Positions 27,039 through 36,812 of a DNA stretch of 64,000 nucleotides are shown here, one piece after another; the stretch's first letter is position 1; each line of letters begins with the position of its first letter. Made by a program: the position numbers and the translations under genes. The notes under the pieces were generated by a model that searched no databases, had not been told where the DNA came from, and saw only the letters and a list, made by a program, of their open reading frames with translations. The stretch lies in the NCBI RefSeq assembly GCF_003429105.1, contig NZ_QVTD01000003.1, positions 558,001 to 622,000 of the forward strand, given 5' to 3'. Origin of the DNA: Peribacillus glennii (GTDB lineage Bacteria > Bacillota > Bacilli > Bacillales > DSM-1321).

Positions 27039-28022
27039 TTAACGTGAAACTTGTGCTGTTCCGGCAATAAACCTTTCAACTTCCTCAAGGGTGGGAAGTC
27101 CTTCCCAGTCCCCCCGGTATTGTGTAACCATGGCTCCTATGGCATTGGCTCTCTCTAAACATTCATAAATTGGCTTCTGATCCAGATACGCTGACAAAAA
27201 GCCGGCTGCAAAACCATCCCCAGCCCCGACTGTATCGACTACCTGCTGGACGGGAAATGCTTTCGCTTCAATTTTATGCACATCCCCATCAGCTTTTATA
27301 TAAGCAACGGATCCCTTTTCTCCTAACTTAATGACAACAATCCTTGGGCCCATTTTCAATATTTTATACGCTATGGAATCGGGGTTTTGTTCCCCGGTTA
27401 TCAGTTCTCCCTCTTCAATTCCTGGCAAAATAATATCGGAAAGCTTAATAAGTTGGACAAACGTTTCTCTGGCTTTTTCACGATTCCAAAGTTTGTATCG
27501 CATATTGGGATCAAATGAAATCATGCTCCCCGCTTGTTTTGCGAGCTTCACCGCCGCGAAGGAAACCTTTTTACACTCTTCGCTTAATGCCGGGGTAATT
27601 CCTGTTAAATGAAATGCCTTGACATCTTCAAACATATCCAGTGTTAATTCATTCGAATCCCAAACACTTGCTGCGGAACCTTTCCGATAATAATAAACCG
27701 CAGGGTCCATTGCCCCTTTAATTTCTTTAAACATGACGCCAGTGGGATATTCTGGATCACGAACTATATAGGAGAGATCCACACCTTCCCCGGAAAGTGT
27801 GGAAAAAATGTAATCCCCAAACGGATCTTTCCCTAAACGGCTGAGCCAGCCCACCTTCTTCCCTAGCCGGGTGAGCCCGATGGAAACATTGGACTCGGCT
27901 CCGGCCAATGATTTTGTTAATAATGGGGCATATTGCAGCGACCCATCCTGGCTGGTCTGAAACAGGACCATTGCTTCCCCTAAGGTTAGTATTTCGGGTT
28001 TTTTATACCTGGGAAGAGACAT
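27039..28022 (-). CDS. kdgK: PfkB-family sugar kinase (2-keto-3-deoxygluconate kinase-like)
   Basis: The 327 residues have EILTLGEAMVLFQ at the start, GGAESNVSIGLTRLGKKVGWLSRLGKDPFG (as AGAESN) near 50, and the PfkB signature VVDTVGAGDGFAAGFLSAYLD with the catalytic Asp. It phosphorylates a sugar acid at the expense of ATP. A KDPG-type aldolase gene overlaps just upstream, so 2-keto-3-deoxygluconate is the likely substrate and pyruvate plus glyceraldehyde phosphate the end products. ATG 28022 is preferred over GTG 28031 because AAGG is better spaced. The need for a sugar-acid pathway in an F420/Mo operon is unexplained. Confidence 0.88.
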   Translation of the reverse strand: MSLPRYKKPEILTLGEAMVLFQTSQDGSLQYAPLLTKSLAGAESNVSIGLTRLGKKVGWLSRLGKDPFGDYIFSTLSGEGVDLSYIVRDPEYPTGVMFKEIKGAMDPAVYYYRKGSAASVWDSNELTLDMFEDVKAFHLTGITPALSEECKKVSFAAVKLAKQAGSMISFDPNMRYKLWNREKARETFVQLIKLSDIILPGIEEGELITGEQNPDSIAYKILKMGPRIVVIKLGEKGSVAYIKADGDVHKIEAKAFPVQQVVDTVGAGDGFAAGFLSAYLDQKPIYECLERANAIGAMVTQYRGDWEGLPTLEEVERFIAGTAQVSR

Positions 28023-28656
28023 GGATGTCACAACCTTCTATCGTGCGTACAAATGCTTCGGCAGACTGGGTCAAAACTTCAAAGTTCCCGTGCCTAATCG
28101 CTTCTTTGTTTATTAAACTGCTCCCCACACCTACACCGGCGGCACCAGCTTTAAAGAAGCTACCGAGGTTTTCCACGCTGACTTCCCCAACTGCAACCAT
28201 TGGGATATGCGCCAATGGGCCTTGTAATTCTTTTAAATAGTTGGAGCCCAGACTGCATATTGGGAAAACCTTGACCATTTTTGCTCCGGCGTTATGAGCC
28301 CTGACAACTTCTGTCGGGGTCATGACACCTGGCATAACGTCAATTCCCCGTTCCAATGCGAATTGAATGACTTCCTCGTCAAGATTTGGAGTGATGAAAT
28401 ATTGGGCACCGGCAGCATATGCTTCTTCAGCGATTTTTTTATTCAAAACCGTACCGGCGCCGATTAATAATTTCCCATTAAAGGATTTCACCAAATCTGA
28501 AATCATGTCAGTTGCTCCAGGTGTATTCATTGTTACTTCCAGAAGGCGAAGGCCGCCTGAATGTAATGCCTCCGCCGCAGGAATGATACTTGAGCGGTCT
28601 ATTCCACGGACAATTCCTACCAAACGATGCTCCTTCATCCAATCATAAAATCCCAT
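28003..28656 (-). CDS. eda: KDPG/KHG aldolase
   Basis: This 217-residue class I aldolase cleaves 2-keto-3-deoxy-6-phosphogluconate, or 4-hydroxy-2-oxoglutarate, to pyruvate. GIVRG near 15, the Glu in LRLLEVTMNTPGA, LIGAGTVLN, YFITPNLDEEVI and the Schiff-base Lys in KMVKVFPICSLGSNYL are in the expected order. AAGGGGGAAA precedes ATG 28656; the frame upstream to 28737 overlaps the flavin reductase gene and lacks a site. It overlaps the kinase start by 20 bases. Confidence 0.9.
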   Translation of the reverse strand: MGFYDWMKEHRLVGIVRGIDRSSIIPAAEALHSGGLRLLEVTMNTPGATDMISDLVKSFNGKLLIGAGTVLNKKIAEEAYAAGAQYFITPNLDEEVIQFALERGIDVMPGVMTPTEVVRAHNAGAKMVKVFPICSLGSNYLKELQGPLAHIPMVAVGEVSVENLGSFFKAGAAGVGVGSSLINKEAIRHGNFEVLTQSAEAFVRTIEGCDIHVSSQV

Positions 28657-28687
28657 TGAAGTTTCCCCCTTTATCTTTTCCAGAGTT

Positions 28688-29296
28688 TTAGCGCTCGTTA
28701 TATGGAACAAAAATATTATGTAACCCTTCTGGGCCAATAAAAGAATGTACTTGGCCGCCGCGTTCTTTGTACTGGTCTAAATGAATGATAGGCCATGCTT
28801 GATTGATTTTAAGTGTCAGGTCCTCCGTAAAATCGTCCTCTTCAAAGGTCACTGTCTTTACATCTCCAATGATCAAGGTATGGTCCCCTGCTTCTATTTC
28901 CTTATAAAAGACACATTCCAAGCTAGCCCTGCATTCTGCAATCCCTGGTGTTTTGACAACACGGGATTTTAGGGTTTGAAATCCGGCTGCACGGAATTTA
29001 TTGACTTCTTTTGGGTGCTGGTATGAACTTTGCACTAGTTTATCCGCTACCTTCATAGTAGGAATATTTAGGACAAACTCCTTTTCTCTAAGGATATTTG
29101 TCAGTGTCCTGTTTGGGGGACAATTTACCAAAGCAACACTTACACGGGGCGGGTTGGCGGATACTGGCATGTTCCATCCGAATGGAGCAACATTCGTACT
29201 GCCATCATGATTAAGTGTCGTAATCATCGCTGGCCGGCTGGGTTGGAGAAAGGCCCAGCTTTCAGCAATTCTCTCATCGGATAATAGGACCTTCAT
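28688..29296 (-). CDS. flavin reductase-like (FMN-binding split-barrel) protein
   Basis: The 202 residues follow the flavin reductase domain: PAMITTLNHDGSTNVAPFGWNMPVSANPPRVSVAL, then NILREKEFVLNIPT and ECVFYKEIEAGDHTLIIGDV. Members bind FMN in a dimeric split barrel and either reduce it with NAD(P)H or use it on other substrates. ATG 29296 lies ten bases after GGAGG. It is between the barrel-repeat protein and the aldolase in the operon. Given the F420 context it could also be a deazaflavin-binding relative or reduce dehydro-F420; nothing in the sequence decides this. Confidence 0.85.
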   Translation of the reverse strand: MKVLLSDERIAESWAFLQPSRPAMITTLNHDGSTNVAPFGWNMPVSANPPRVSVALVNCPPNRTLTNILREKEFVLNIPTMKVADKLVQSSYQHPKEVNKFRAAGFQTLKSRVVKTPGIAECRASLECVFYKEIEAGDHTLIIGDVKTVTFEEDDFTEDLTLKINQAWPIIHLDQYKERGGQVHSFIGPEGLHNIFVPYNER

Positions 29297-29316
29297 CAAG
29301 GCTGCACCTCCATTAT

Positions 29317-29952
29317 TTATGCTTCAACGTCACGCACCAGATTGCCAACCTTATCACGAAGCATCGCAACGAGTTCATTCATGATTTGCTCACCGTATGG
29401 TTCAGCCAAAGCCAACTCGCTCCACTTATCAAGGGATCCAAAATGATCGACACCCGTCAATAGCCAAAGTGACCGCTCGCCAAAACCTAATTGGGATTGC
29501 ATCACATGTACCGTAAATCCCCGTTCTCTCCAATAAGGAAGGCATTTCTCCACCAGATGGGTCTCTAATTCTCCCGTATTAAGCTTCGAGTTAAACCCCT
29601 CAATATGCCACATAGGGTGCGAATCCCATTGTAAAGGCGTTGAACCTGCACCAATTTCCCGTAACATACTGGCTTGCGGTGTTCCATCCACCATGTTGAC
29701 CAAACGGGTCAGCAGTTCAACTCCCTCCGTTTCTGCTCCAACAATTTCCGGCCAATTATCAAGATCACTGAACGAGGCGGCTTCTGTCGCGAAAAAGAAT
29801 TCTCCTTGCCCCAATTCATGCTGGGTGACAAAAAAATGTACATTAAACCCGCGGCTGCGAAAGTATGGGAGCATTTTGTCCCGCATAAAAGTTTCCATTT
29901 CACCAGGCTTGCCCTTGCTTGCCTGAAACTTCTCAAAATGCCACATTTTCAT
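29317..29952 (-). CDS. tandem dimeric alpha/beta-barrel protein (NIPSNAP/EthD-like)
   Basis: The 211 residues contain two similar halves. Each starts with a strand (MWHFEKFQASKGKPGEMETF; MWHIEGFNSKLNTGELETH), continues with YFRSRGFNVHFF / YWRERGFTVHVM and ends in a SDLDNWPEI / GSLDKWSEL turn. This is a duplication of the ferredoxin-like ABM/NIPSNAP/EthD fold, normally a dimer of one-domain chains. Such proteins bind small hydrophobic substrates or act as cofactor-free oxygenases. The function is unknown. GGGGAGGGG precedes the ATG, and it sits between aminotransferase and flavin reductase genes in the operon. Confidence 0.7.
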   Translation of the reverse strand: MKMWHFEKFQASKGKPGEMETFMRDKMLPYFRSRGFNVHFFVTQHELGQGEFFFATEAASFSDLDNWPEIVGAETEGVELLTRLVNMVDGTPQASMLREIGAGSTPLQWDSHPMWHIEGFNSKLNTGELETHLVEKCLPYWRERGFTVHVMQSQLGFGERSLWLLTGVDHFGSLDKWSELALAEPYGEQIMNELVAMLRDKVGNLVRDVEA

Positions 29953-29977
29953 TTGTATCCCCTCCCCATCGTTTCAA

Positions 29978-31144
29978 TCAAGCTGGACAGTAATCCTTAA
30001 TCACTACATCATGAATACGCTCCAGGGCTTTTTGCAGCAATTCATCATTTTTGGCATAACAGATACGCAGAAAACCTTCCCCAGCGCTGCCAAAGCCTGA
30101 TCCAGGCACTGTCATCACCCCGGTCTTTTGCAGCAATTCTGTCGCAATCTCTTGTGAACTCTTGCCAAGGCCTTTGACATTGACAAAAAGATAAAATGCG
30201 CCTCCAGGTTTTTCCACTGAGATTCCCGGGATTTTATTCAATCCTTCCACCATCAAGTCACGCCGTGCCCGATACCGTTTCACCATTTCATTAACGGCAT
30301 CTTGTGGTCCTTCCAAGGCAGTTACAGCAGCCATCTGTGCCATCGTGTTCGCACATGAGGCCATTCCTTCTTGTAATTTCAGGAGCGGTGTGATGACTTT
30401 TTCACTTGCTGCTACATACCCCACCCTCCAGCCGCACATCGCATACGACTTGGAAAAACTGTTGACCGTAATGACAAAATCTTTGGTATCAGGTAATGAA
30501 GCAGGACTGAAATGCTGGTTCTGATCGTAGATGATTTTTTCATAAACTTCGTCACTAATCAGATACAGTCCGTGTTTTCTGGCCAATTCAACAAATCCCT
30601 TAACTGACTCCCGATCAAGTATTGCTCCGGTTGGATTATTCGGAGAGTTGATTAATATGGCCTTTGTTCTCTCTGTGATGGCTTCTTCTACTGCATCGAC
30701 CTGGAGGGAAAATCCATCCTTTTCAAAGGTTGGAACCCTTACCGGCACGCCGCCCGCCATTAAAATTTGGGTGATGTAATTCGGCCACGTCGGGTCTGCC
30801 AGAATCACTTCGTCTCCTGGATTCAGCAAGGTCATCATTAACAGTCCCAGGGCCTCGGTTGCACCGATCGTCACGTCGATTTCAGTTTCTGGATCATAAC
30901 TTATTCCATTATCCCGTTCCAGCTTTGCGGCAATTGCCTTACGCAAAGGCATAATTCCTGCATTGGCAGAGTAGTAATGGTGACCCTCGAGTGAAGCTTT
31001 CACAGCCGATTTCACTATGTATTCAGGGGTTTCAAAATCCGGTGCCCCAATTGTCAGATCATTGACATTTTCCATACCCTGTGCAAGATTGAAAAACTGT
31101 CGAATGGCGGAGTTCGGTATCAATATAGCACGTTCAGCTATCAT
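29978..31144 (-). CDS. class I/II PLP-dependent aminotransferase
   Basis: This 388-residue fold-type I enzyme moves an amino group between an amino acid and a 2-oxo acid. It has NSPNNPTGAILD, ISDEVYEKIIYD, the Schiff-base Lys in SFSKSYAMCGWRVGY and the C-terminal FLRICYAKNDE. It is closest in pattern to the aspartate/alanine-type group. GGAGG precedes the ATG. It follows the ABC importer in the operon, so it may deaminate the imported compound or its breakdown product. Confidence 0.92.
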   Translation of the reverse strand: MIAERAILIPNSAIRQFFNLAQGMENVNDLTIGAPDFETPEYIVKSAVKASLEGHHYYSANAGIMPLRKAIAAKLERDNGISYDPETEIDVTIGATEALGLLMMTLLNPGDEVILADPTWPNYITQILMAGGVPVRVPTFEKDGFSLQVDAVEEAITERTKAILINSPNNPTGAILDRESVKGFVELARKHGLYLISDEVYEKIIYDQNQHFSPASLPDTKDFVITVNSFSKSYAMCGWRVGYVAASEKVITPLLKLQEGMASCANTMAQMAAVTALEGPQDAVNEMVKRYRARRDLMVEGLNKIPGISVEKPGGAFYLFVNVKGLGKSSQEIATELLQKTGVMTVPGSGFGSAGEGFLRICYAKNDELLQKALERIHDVVIKDYCPA

Positions 31145-31188
31145 TCTATTTTCCTCCTTATTTCTACTGCAGTAGATTTTCTATAAAA

Positions 31189-32148
31189 TTATGAACTAAC
31201 CATTTCCTCTACCAAATGACAAGCGACCATACGTTCTCCAGGGAGATGCTGTAATTCCGGCTGCCTTTCTTTACAACGCGGCTCCGCCATTGGGCAGCGG
31301 TCTGCCAGAGAACATCCCTTAGGTAAAGATACTGGACTAGGTGTATCTCCAATAAGGCGAATTCTTTCCTTTTTCGTGGTAGGATCTGCTACCGGTATGG
31401 CAGAAAGCAAGGCTCGCGTATAAGGATGTTTTGGGTTGGCAAACACTTCCGACACCGGACCTGCCTCTACAATCCGTCCCAGATACATGACCATTACCCG
31501 GCTGCAAAGGTGCTTTACTGTGTTCATATCGTGAGTAATCAGTAAATAGGAAGCATTAAGTTCATGCTGAAGCTTCCGCAGCAAATTTATTACCGATAAT
31601 TTCACAGACATATCCAATGCGGAAGTTGGTTCATCCAGGATTACTAGATCAGGGTCTGTAATAAGCGCCCTTGCAATACCCACCCGTTGGCGCTGGCCCC
31701 CGGAGAGCTGGCGTGGATACCGATCCAAATGCTCAGGACCTAATTGAACCTTTTTTAACATTTGGATAATCCTGGACTCAATTTCATCCTTTCCTTTGAT
31801 CCCTTGCAGGCGTAAGGGTTCTGAAAGTGTGCGTTTCACCGTAAAAAGAGGATTTAAAGACATGGTCGGATCCTGGAATACCATCTGGATTTTACTGCGG
31901 TAAGCGCGAAACTGCTTCTCCGGCATACGGCTAATATCTATCCCTTTATAGAGAATCTGCCCCTCTGTAGGATCTGTCAGTCTTAATATAGTACGTGAAG
32001 TGGTAGACTTGCCACATCCGCTTTCGCCAACTAAAGCGACTACTTCACCAGGGTGAATCGTTAAAGAAATTCCATTAACAGCGTGTACCGTATCCCTTCC
32101 AGAACGGAACCACTTTTTTACATTTTTCACCTCAAGCAATGGTTCCAA
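31189..32148 (-). CDS. oligopeptide/dipeptide ABC transporter ATP-binding protein (second)
   Basis: The 319 residues show Walker A (GESGCGKST), Q-loop (MVFQDP), ABC signature (LSGGQRQRVGIARAL), Walker B (LVILDEPTSALD) and the C-terminal oligopeptide-type extension with four Cys (PKGCSLADRCPMAEPRC). It powers import with the partner ATPase encoded before it. I choose TTG 32148 because GAGGAGGGG lies seven bases upstream; it overlaps the previous gene by 17 bases. Confidence 0.93.
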   Translation of the reverse strand: MEPLLEVKNVKKWFRSGRDTVHAVNGISLTIHPGEVVALVGESGCGKSTTSRTILRLTDPTEGQILYKGIDISRMPEKQFRAYRSKIQMVFQDPTMSLNPLFTVKRTLSEPLRLQGIKGKDEIESRIIQMLKKVQLGPEHLDRYPRQLSGGQRQRVGIARALITDPDLVILDEPTSALDMSVKLSVINLLRKLQHELNASYLLITHDMNTVKHLCSRVMVMYLGRIVEAGPVSEVFANPKHPYTRALLSAIPVADPTTKKERIRLIGDTPSPVSLPKGCSLADRCPMAEPRCKERQPELQHLPGERMVACHLVEEMVSS

Positions 32149-33121
32149 CTTGATTCCCCTCCTCATACAGATGACACATCACGGTGTGCCCTGCTGCGAC
32201 TGTTGTAACAGGCGGTTTTTCGGAAAAACATCTTTCATACGCTGCTGGACATCTATTCGCGAATCTGCAGCCTGCTGTTTTGTAATCGATAGGAGGCGGT
32301 GCGATTTCCTCCATGTTTAGATCTCCATTTGATTTCTGGTCCAACTTTAGCAGTGAACCTAGAAGGTGTTTGGAGTAGGGATGCTTTTGCTCACGAAAGA
32401 TCTTATCTATTTCTGCCATTTCTACAATATGGCCGCCATACATGACAGCAACCCGGTCACAGGTTTCAGCTACTACTCCTAAGTCGTGGGTAATGAGGAG
32501 GACTGACATGCCAATTTCTTTCTGCAGTTCCTTGATCAAATCAAATACTTGTGCTTCTATCGTTACATCCAAACCTGTTGTTGGCTCGTCAGCAATAAGC
32601 AAGTCTGGATTACAGGCAAGAGCCATCGCAATCATAACCCGCTGACACATTCCGCCCGATAGTTCATGAGGATAAGCCTCGTACCTGGCTTCTGGATCTG
32701 GAATACCGACTAACTTCAACATCTTCAGAGCTTCGGATTTAGCTTTGGATTTTTTGTATTTAGAGTGTATTCTGTAAGCTCTCGCGATTTGATCCCCGAC
32801 CTTCATCAAAGGGTTGAGACTGCTTCTTGGGTTCTGGAAAATCATCGAGATTTTACTGCCCCGGATTGCCTGCAGCTCAGACTCGGGCTTTGTTAATAAG
32901 TCCTCTTCGTGAAAGAGGATTTGCCCGGTTTCAATGTCAGCCGGCTGCCGGGTCAAACGTAGGACAGCAGTAGCCGTTACCGTTTTACCAGATCCGCTCT
33001 CCCCCACTAACCCAATAACTTCGTTACGCCGAATCGAAAAAGAGATATCATCCACCACCCGATTGGTCTTATCATCCTGCGGGAATGTGACACTGAGCCC
33101 TTTTACAGCTAGTAACTCCAT
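32132..33121 (-). CDS. oligopeptide/dipeptide ABC transporter ATP-binding protein (first)
   Basis: The 329 residues contain Walker A ([11 protein letters not shown]), [15 protein letters not shown], Walker B ([12 protein letters not shown]) and a Cys-containing C-terminal region ([16 protein letters not shown]) typical of DppD/OppD, where it may bind an Fe-S cluster. AAAGGAGG precedes the ATG. It starts directly after the permease gene (stop at 33124) and works with the second ATPase and both permeases. Confidence 0.94.
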   Translation of the reverse strand: MELLAVKGLSVTFPQDDKTNRVVDDISFSIRRNEVIGLVGESGSGKTVTATAVLRLTRQPADIETGQILFHEEDLLTKPESELQAIRGSKISMIFQNPRSSLNPLMKVGDQIARAYRIHSKYKKSKAKSEALKMLKLVGIPDPEARYEAYPHELSGGMCQRVMIAMALACNPDLLIADEPTTGLDVTIEAQVFDLIKELQKEIGMSVLLITHDLGVVAETCDRVAVMYGGHIVEMAEIDKIFREQKHPYSKHLLGSLLKLDQKSNGDLNMEEIAPPPIDYKTAGCRFANRCPAAYERCFSEKPPVTTVAAGHTVMCHLYEEGNQVGTIA

Positions 33122-33123
33122 GA

Positions 33124-33999
33124 TTAATCCTCCTTTAATTGACGGACTCCGATTGCAATGAGGTTAAAAGTCATTACCGTCACTATCACTGCAATGCCAG
33201 GAAAGAAAGCTGTCCACCATTCACCAGAAAAAATATCCCGGACACCATTGCCGATCATTACGCCCCATTCAGCCGTTGGCGCCTGTATACCTAAACCCAG
33301 GAAACTTAATCCTGCTGCATCCAATATTGCCCACCCCATCGTTAGGGTACATTGGGCCACTGCAGGTCCAATTGCATTTGGCAAAAGATGAACCAGCATG
33401 ATTTTTACCTTTGAAGTACCCATACATCGGGCTGCATCCGCAAACTCTGCATTTCGCAATTTGAGCATTTCTGCACGGGTAAGCCGGATAAAATAAGGCA
33501 TATAGGCTACGCTAAGTGCGATAATGACATTTTGTAGATTGTTTCCGAGCATAGCAGTGACACCCATGGCAAGAATGAAGGCTGGAAAAGAAAGCAATAC
33601 ATCCACTAATCTGGAAATAACCATATCTACCCAACCCCCATAAAACCCCGCAAATGAACCAACTATTGAACCAACGACAAAAGCAAGTGCAGTAACGGAC
33701 ACTGCTATAAATAAATCCAATCGTGCAGCGTGGATAACCCGGGTAATTATGTCACGTCCGAATTCATCCGTTCCAAACAAATGTGCCAATGAAGGTGCCA
33801 TATACTGGTCCCCTGGGCTGGTCTCATATGGAGAGTGCTGGGTCAGTAACGGCCCAAGAATGGCAACCAACACTAAAAAGATTAGAAGAATTAGACCAGT
33901 AGTGAGGCTGACATTATGTTTGAAAAGACGAGTGAAGCGAAACCGCTTGTCATTCCGCAATGCCGGCGTTACCTCTGCTGTTTCAGTTGAAATATTCAT
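33124..33999 (-). CDS. ABC transporter permease, DppC/OppC type
   Basis: The 291 residues have an N-terminal membrane anchor, a periplasm-like loop (HSPYETSPGDQYMAPS.. HLFGTDEFGRD, diagnostic of DppC/OppC) and five further membrane segments including the EAA-type loop (RCMGTSKVKIMLVHLLPNAIGP). It forms the channel with the DppB-like permease. ATG 33999 has GAGGAGGGG upstream; the frame from 34023 overlaps the previous gene. Confidence 0.93.
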   Translation of the reverse strand: MNISTETAEVTPALRNDKRFRFTRLFKHNVSLTTGLILLIFLVLVAILGPLLTQHSPYETSPGDQYMAPSLAHLFGTDEFGRDIITRVIHAARLDLFIAVSVTALAFVVGSIVGSFAGFYGGWVDMVISRLVDVLLSFPAFILAMGVTAMLGNNLQNVIIALSVAYMPYFIRLTRAEMLKLRNAEFADAARCMGTSKVKIMLVHLLPNAIGPAVAQCTLTMGWAILDAAGLSFLGLGIQAPTAEWGVMIGNGVRDIFSGEWWTAFFPGIAVIVTVMTFNLIAIGVRQLKED

Positions 34000-34019
34000 A
34001 AGAAAGTCCCCTCCTCTGG

Positions 34020-35039
34020 TCAATCAAGGCTAATTCGCGGATCCACTAGGACATAAAGAAGATCGACCACCAAATTAATAAAGACATATGTAACGGAAAT
34101 GATCAGAACAACCCCCTGGATTGAATTAAAATCATTCGAAAGCAAGGCGTTCCACACATAGATTCCAATCCCGGGCCAGGAGTATATCATTTCAATTAAT
34201 ACGCTGCCTGCCATTAGATATCCCAGTACAATACCCAGTGTAGTAAGTACAGGTATTAATGCATTTCTAAGTGCATCTTTAATTACATACTCTCTGACGG
34301 ACACTCCCATTGCCCGGGCAGATTGGATAAAATCCGCTTGAAGTACTTGGCTCATTGAATCCCGTGCCATTTTTGCAATTGGCGCTATCGTAACAAACGC
34401 CAGCGTAACCCCTGGTAAAATCAACTGGAGAAGCGATGATTTTAAAGCGATAAAGTCTCCTGAGAGCAGACTGTCAACGGTGAATAAACCCGTTACATGT
34501 GTAGGAGGGACTGTAAAGTCATCAAGCCGCCCTGTTGGGGGAGGGGTAAGATTAAACTTGTAATAGAAAACATAAATTAACATCAACCCCAACCAGAAAA
34601 CAGGAGTTGAAACACCCAGAATGGTAACGCCCTGTAAAAAACGATCGGTCCATCCTTTTCGAAGGGCGGCAAAAACACCTAGGGGAATTCCCACCAAAAT
34701 CGCGATAATGAGGCTGAAAACTGCCAGTTCGACTGTTGCTGGAATGCGCTGGGCTAAATCCTTGTTCACAGGCTGCCCAGTTGTCCAGCTCTCCCCAAGG
34801 TCACCTTGAACAACTTGGCCAAGATAATTTCCATACTGAACCACTAAGGGTTTATCAAGTCCCATTTCCTTTTCCAATGCTTCCAGGGCAGCTTTATCTG
34901 CAAAACTGCCTAACTTCACTAAAGCAGGGTTTCCCGGCAGAACATGTGTCAAGAAGAAAACCAGGGTAAGTGCTCCAAAAATAGTAATCGCAGCCAATAA
35001 CATTCGTTTTGTAAAATACCTTAAAAATACCACGGTCAT
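34020..35039 (-). CDS. ABC transporter permease, DppB/OppB type
   Basis: The 339 residues have six membrane segments, the family N-terminus (RYFTKRMLLAAITIFGALTLVFFLTHVLPGNPA) and the cytoplasmic loop SARAMGVSVREYVIKDALRNALIPV that contacts the ATPase. AAAGGGG is close to the ATG at 35039; a GTG two codons later has better spacing. It is the second gene of the importer after the binding protein. Confidence 0.93.
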   Translation of the reverse strand: MTVVFLRYFTKRMLLAAITIFGALTLVFFLTHVLPGNPALVKLGSFADKAALEALEKEMGLDKPLVVQYGNYLGQVVQGDLGESWTTGQPVNKDLAQRIPATVELAVFSLIIAILVGIPLGVFAALRKGWTDRFLQGVTILGVSTPVFWLGLMLIYVFYYKFNLTPPPTGRLDDFTVPPTHVTGLFTVDSLLSGDFIALKSSLLQLILPGVTLAFVTIAPIAKMARDSMSQVLQADFIQSARAMGVSVREYVIKDALRNALIPVLTTLGIVLGYLMAGSVLIEMIYSWPGIGIYVWNALLSNDFNSIQGVVLIISVTYVFINLVVDLLYVLVDPRISLD

Positions 35040-35101
35040 GACCCCTTTCTTAGGTATGGGAAAGTTAGGTGCATGCCGGCACCTGACTTTCCCCTTCTTT
35101 C

Positions 35102-36730
35102 CTATTTGTACAGGGTATGGAATCGTAAATGCTGGTCAGGCCAACGGTTCATGCCCTTAATGTCCTTGTTTGCCGCTACCACATAATTTCGCTGGTAGAG
35201 GAAGGCGATTGGTGCATCTTCCGCAATCATTTGTTGAATTTTATGGGAAATTGCTTCACGTTTGCTTTCATCCAGTTCATGCATGCCTTGCTTGATTAAC
35301 GCGTCTACCTCTGGGTTCTTATACTTGGCCATATTGGTAAATGCATTGCTGGAATTAAACATCCAGAACATCTGGAAGAATGGATCGTTTACCCAGGAAA
35401 ACCAGTACTCAATAAACATTGGCATTTTGTTTCCGCTCTGCTGATTTTCCCGGTATGCTGCATCAGACACCTGGTTAATATTAACCTCGACACCAATTTT
35501 CGCTAGGGAATCTTTAATCCAAACTGCCACTTGCTGATCTTCGGTACGGCTTGAATTGACGTAAAGGTCTGTTTCGAACCCTTCAACCCCAGCCTTTTTT
35601 AACAGTTCTTTTGCCTTTTCAATATCAGCTGCTTCTTTTTCTATCACGTCTATATGTGTTGGCATTCCTTCAGGAACAGGGCTGGTCAATGGCTGTGCAA
35701 AGCCATATAAAACGTTTTTAATTAAATTATTGCTGTCAATGGCTAAATTTACAGCTTGGCGTACCTTAGGATCGTTAAACGGTTTCGTTTGGTTGTTCAT
35801 TACCAAATAATTCGTGTTAGTGGATGGAAAATCATAAACTTTGATGTTGGCATCTTCTTTTAGCTCAGCAAGGTTTTTGGGCGGTAAACCAATTGCCACA
35901 TCTACAGCTTTCTGCTTTAGAAGCGCTAAACGTTGTTTGGCATCCGGAACTACTTTTACCAAAACACCATCATTCTTCAACTTTTCTTTGTTCCAGTATT
36001 TAGCTGCTGGACTTAGACGATATTCGACCCCTTGAGTCCATTTAGAAAGTTCATATGGTCCAGTCCCCAGGATATTTTTCTTATACCAGCCTGCCGCAAA
36101 AGGATCATCACTTGTAGCATTCTTTTCTGTAACCTCCGGATTCATTACTACGTTTAAAGCTAAAGGCAGAACTTTCTCAGTCATCGGAGTTCCTTCTTTT
36201 AGGGTGATTTCCACACTGTCCCCTGCTACCTTTACCTGCTTTGCGTCAGTTAAGGAAATGATATTCCACAGCAAAGCTGAGTAAAATTGTGGATCCAGTC
36301 CGCGTTTGATAGAAAAAGCGACAGTCTCTGCAGTAACCGGATCACCATTTGTAAAAGTGGCTCCAGATTTAACTTTTAAGCTAACAACCTTACCATCTTC
36401 AGAAATCGTGTATTCTGCAAGATTGGGAATTACTTTTTCTGTATTGGCGATAATTGTTCCATCGCTGTTTGTGGTAGTCTCAACATCGACTAAAGTTTCA
36501 TATGTTGCATCAACTACCATCTGTGCAGCATCGGACTTGAAAGCAAAAGGATCAAGATTATCGATATCTGAATCCATTGTTACCCGGACCACTTCTTTTT
36601 TATTACCTGATTCATCAGCTGAGTTTTTGCCATTATTACTATTTGCGTTGTTGGAACATGCCACTAATAGAGCTGCAATCATTACGACTATAAGAAGATT
36701 GCCTTTAAATCTGCTAAATAACCTTTTCAT
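35102..36730 (-). CDS. oligopeptide/dipeptide-type ABC substrate-binding lipoprotein
   Basis: The 542-residue family 5 solute-binding protein has a signal peptide ending in the lipobox LLVACSNN, so it is anchored outside the membrane. Body motifs include DSDIDNLDPFAFK, FTNGDPVTAETVAFSIKRG, GTGPYELSKW and NDPKVRQAVNLAID. ATG 36730 follows AGGAGG; the frame from 36766 lacks a site. Members bind peptides but also glutathione, nickel chelates and many small amides, so the ligand may be the substrate of the HyuA/DUF917 and Mo-hydroxylase enzymes encoded beside it. Confidence 0.93.
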   Translation of the reverse strand: MKRLFSRFKGNLLIVVMIAALLVACSNNANSNNGKNSADESGNKKEVVRVTMDSDIDNLDPFAFKSDAAQMVVDATYETLVDVETTTNSDGTIIANTEKVIPNLAEYTISEDGKVVSLKVKSGATFTNGDPVTAETVAFSIKRGLDPQFYSALLWNIISLTDAKQVKVAGDSVEITLKEGTPMTEKVLPLALNVVMNPEVTEKNATSDDPFAAGWYKKNILGTGPYELSKWTQGVEYRLSPAAKYWNKEKLKNDGVLVKVVPDAKQRLALLKQKAVDVAIGLPPKNLAELKEDANIKVYDFPSTNTNYLVMNNQTKPFNDPKVRQAVNLAIDSNNLIKNVLYGFAQPLTSPVPEGMPTHIDVIEKEAADIEKAKELLKKAGVEGFETDLYVNSSRTEDQQVAVWIKDSLAKIGVEVNINQVSDAAYRENQQSGNKMPMFIEYWFSWVNDPFFQMFWMFNSSNAFTNMAKYKNPEVDALIKQGMHELDESKREAISHKIQQMIAEDAPIAFLYQRNYVVAANKDIKGMNRWPDQHLRFHTLYK

Positions 36731-36812
36731 GAAAAATTCCTCCTCTAATCCATTTTTCATACCCAATTTTTCTTATAATTCTGAAATCAAAGAATAAAAA
36801 ACGTTCAATTGT

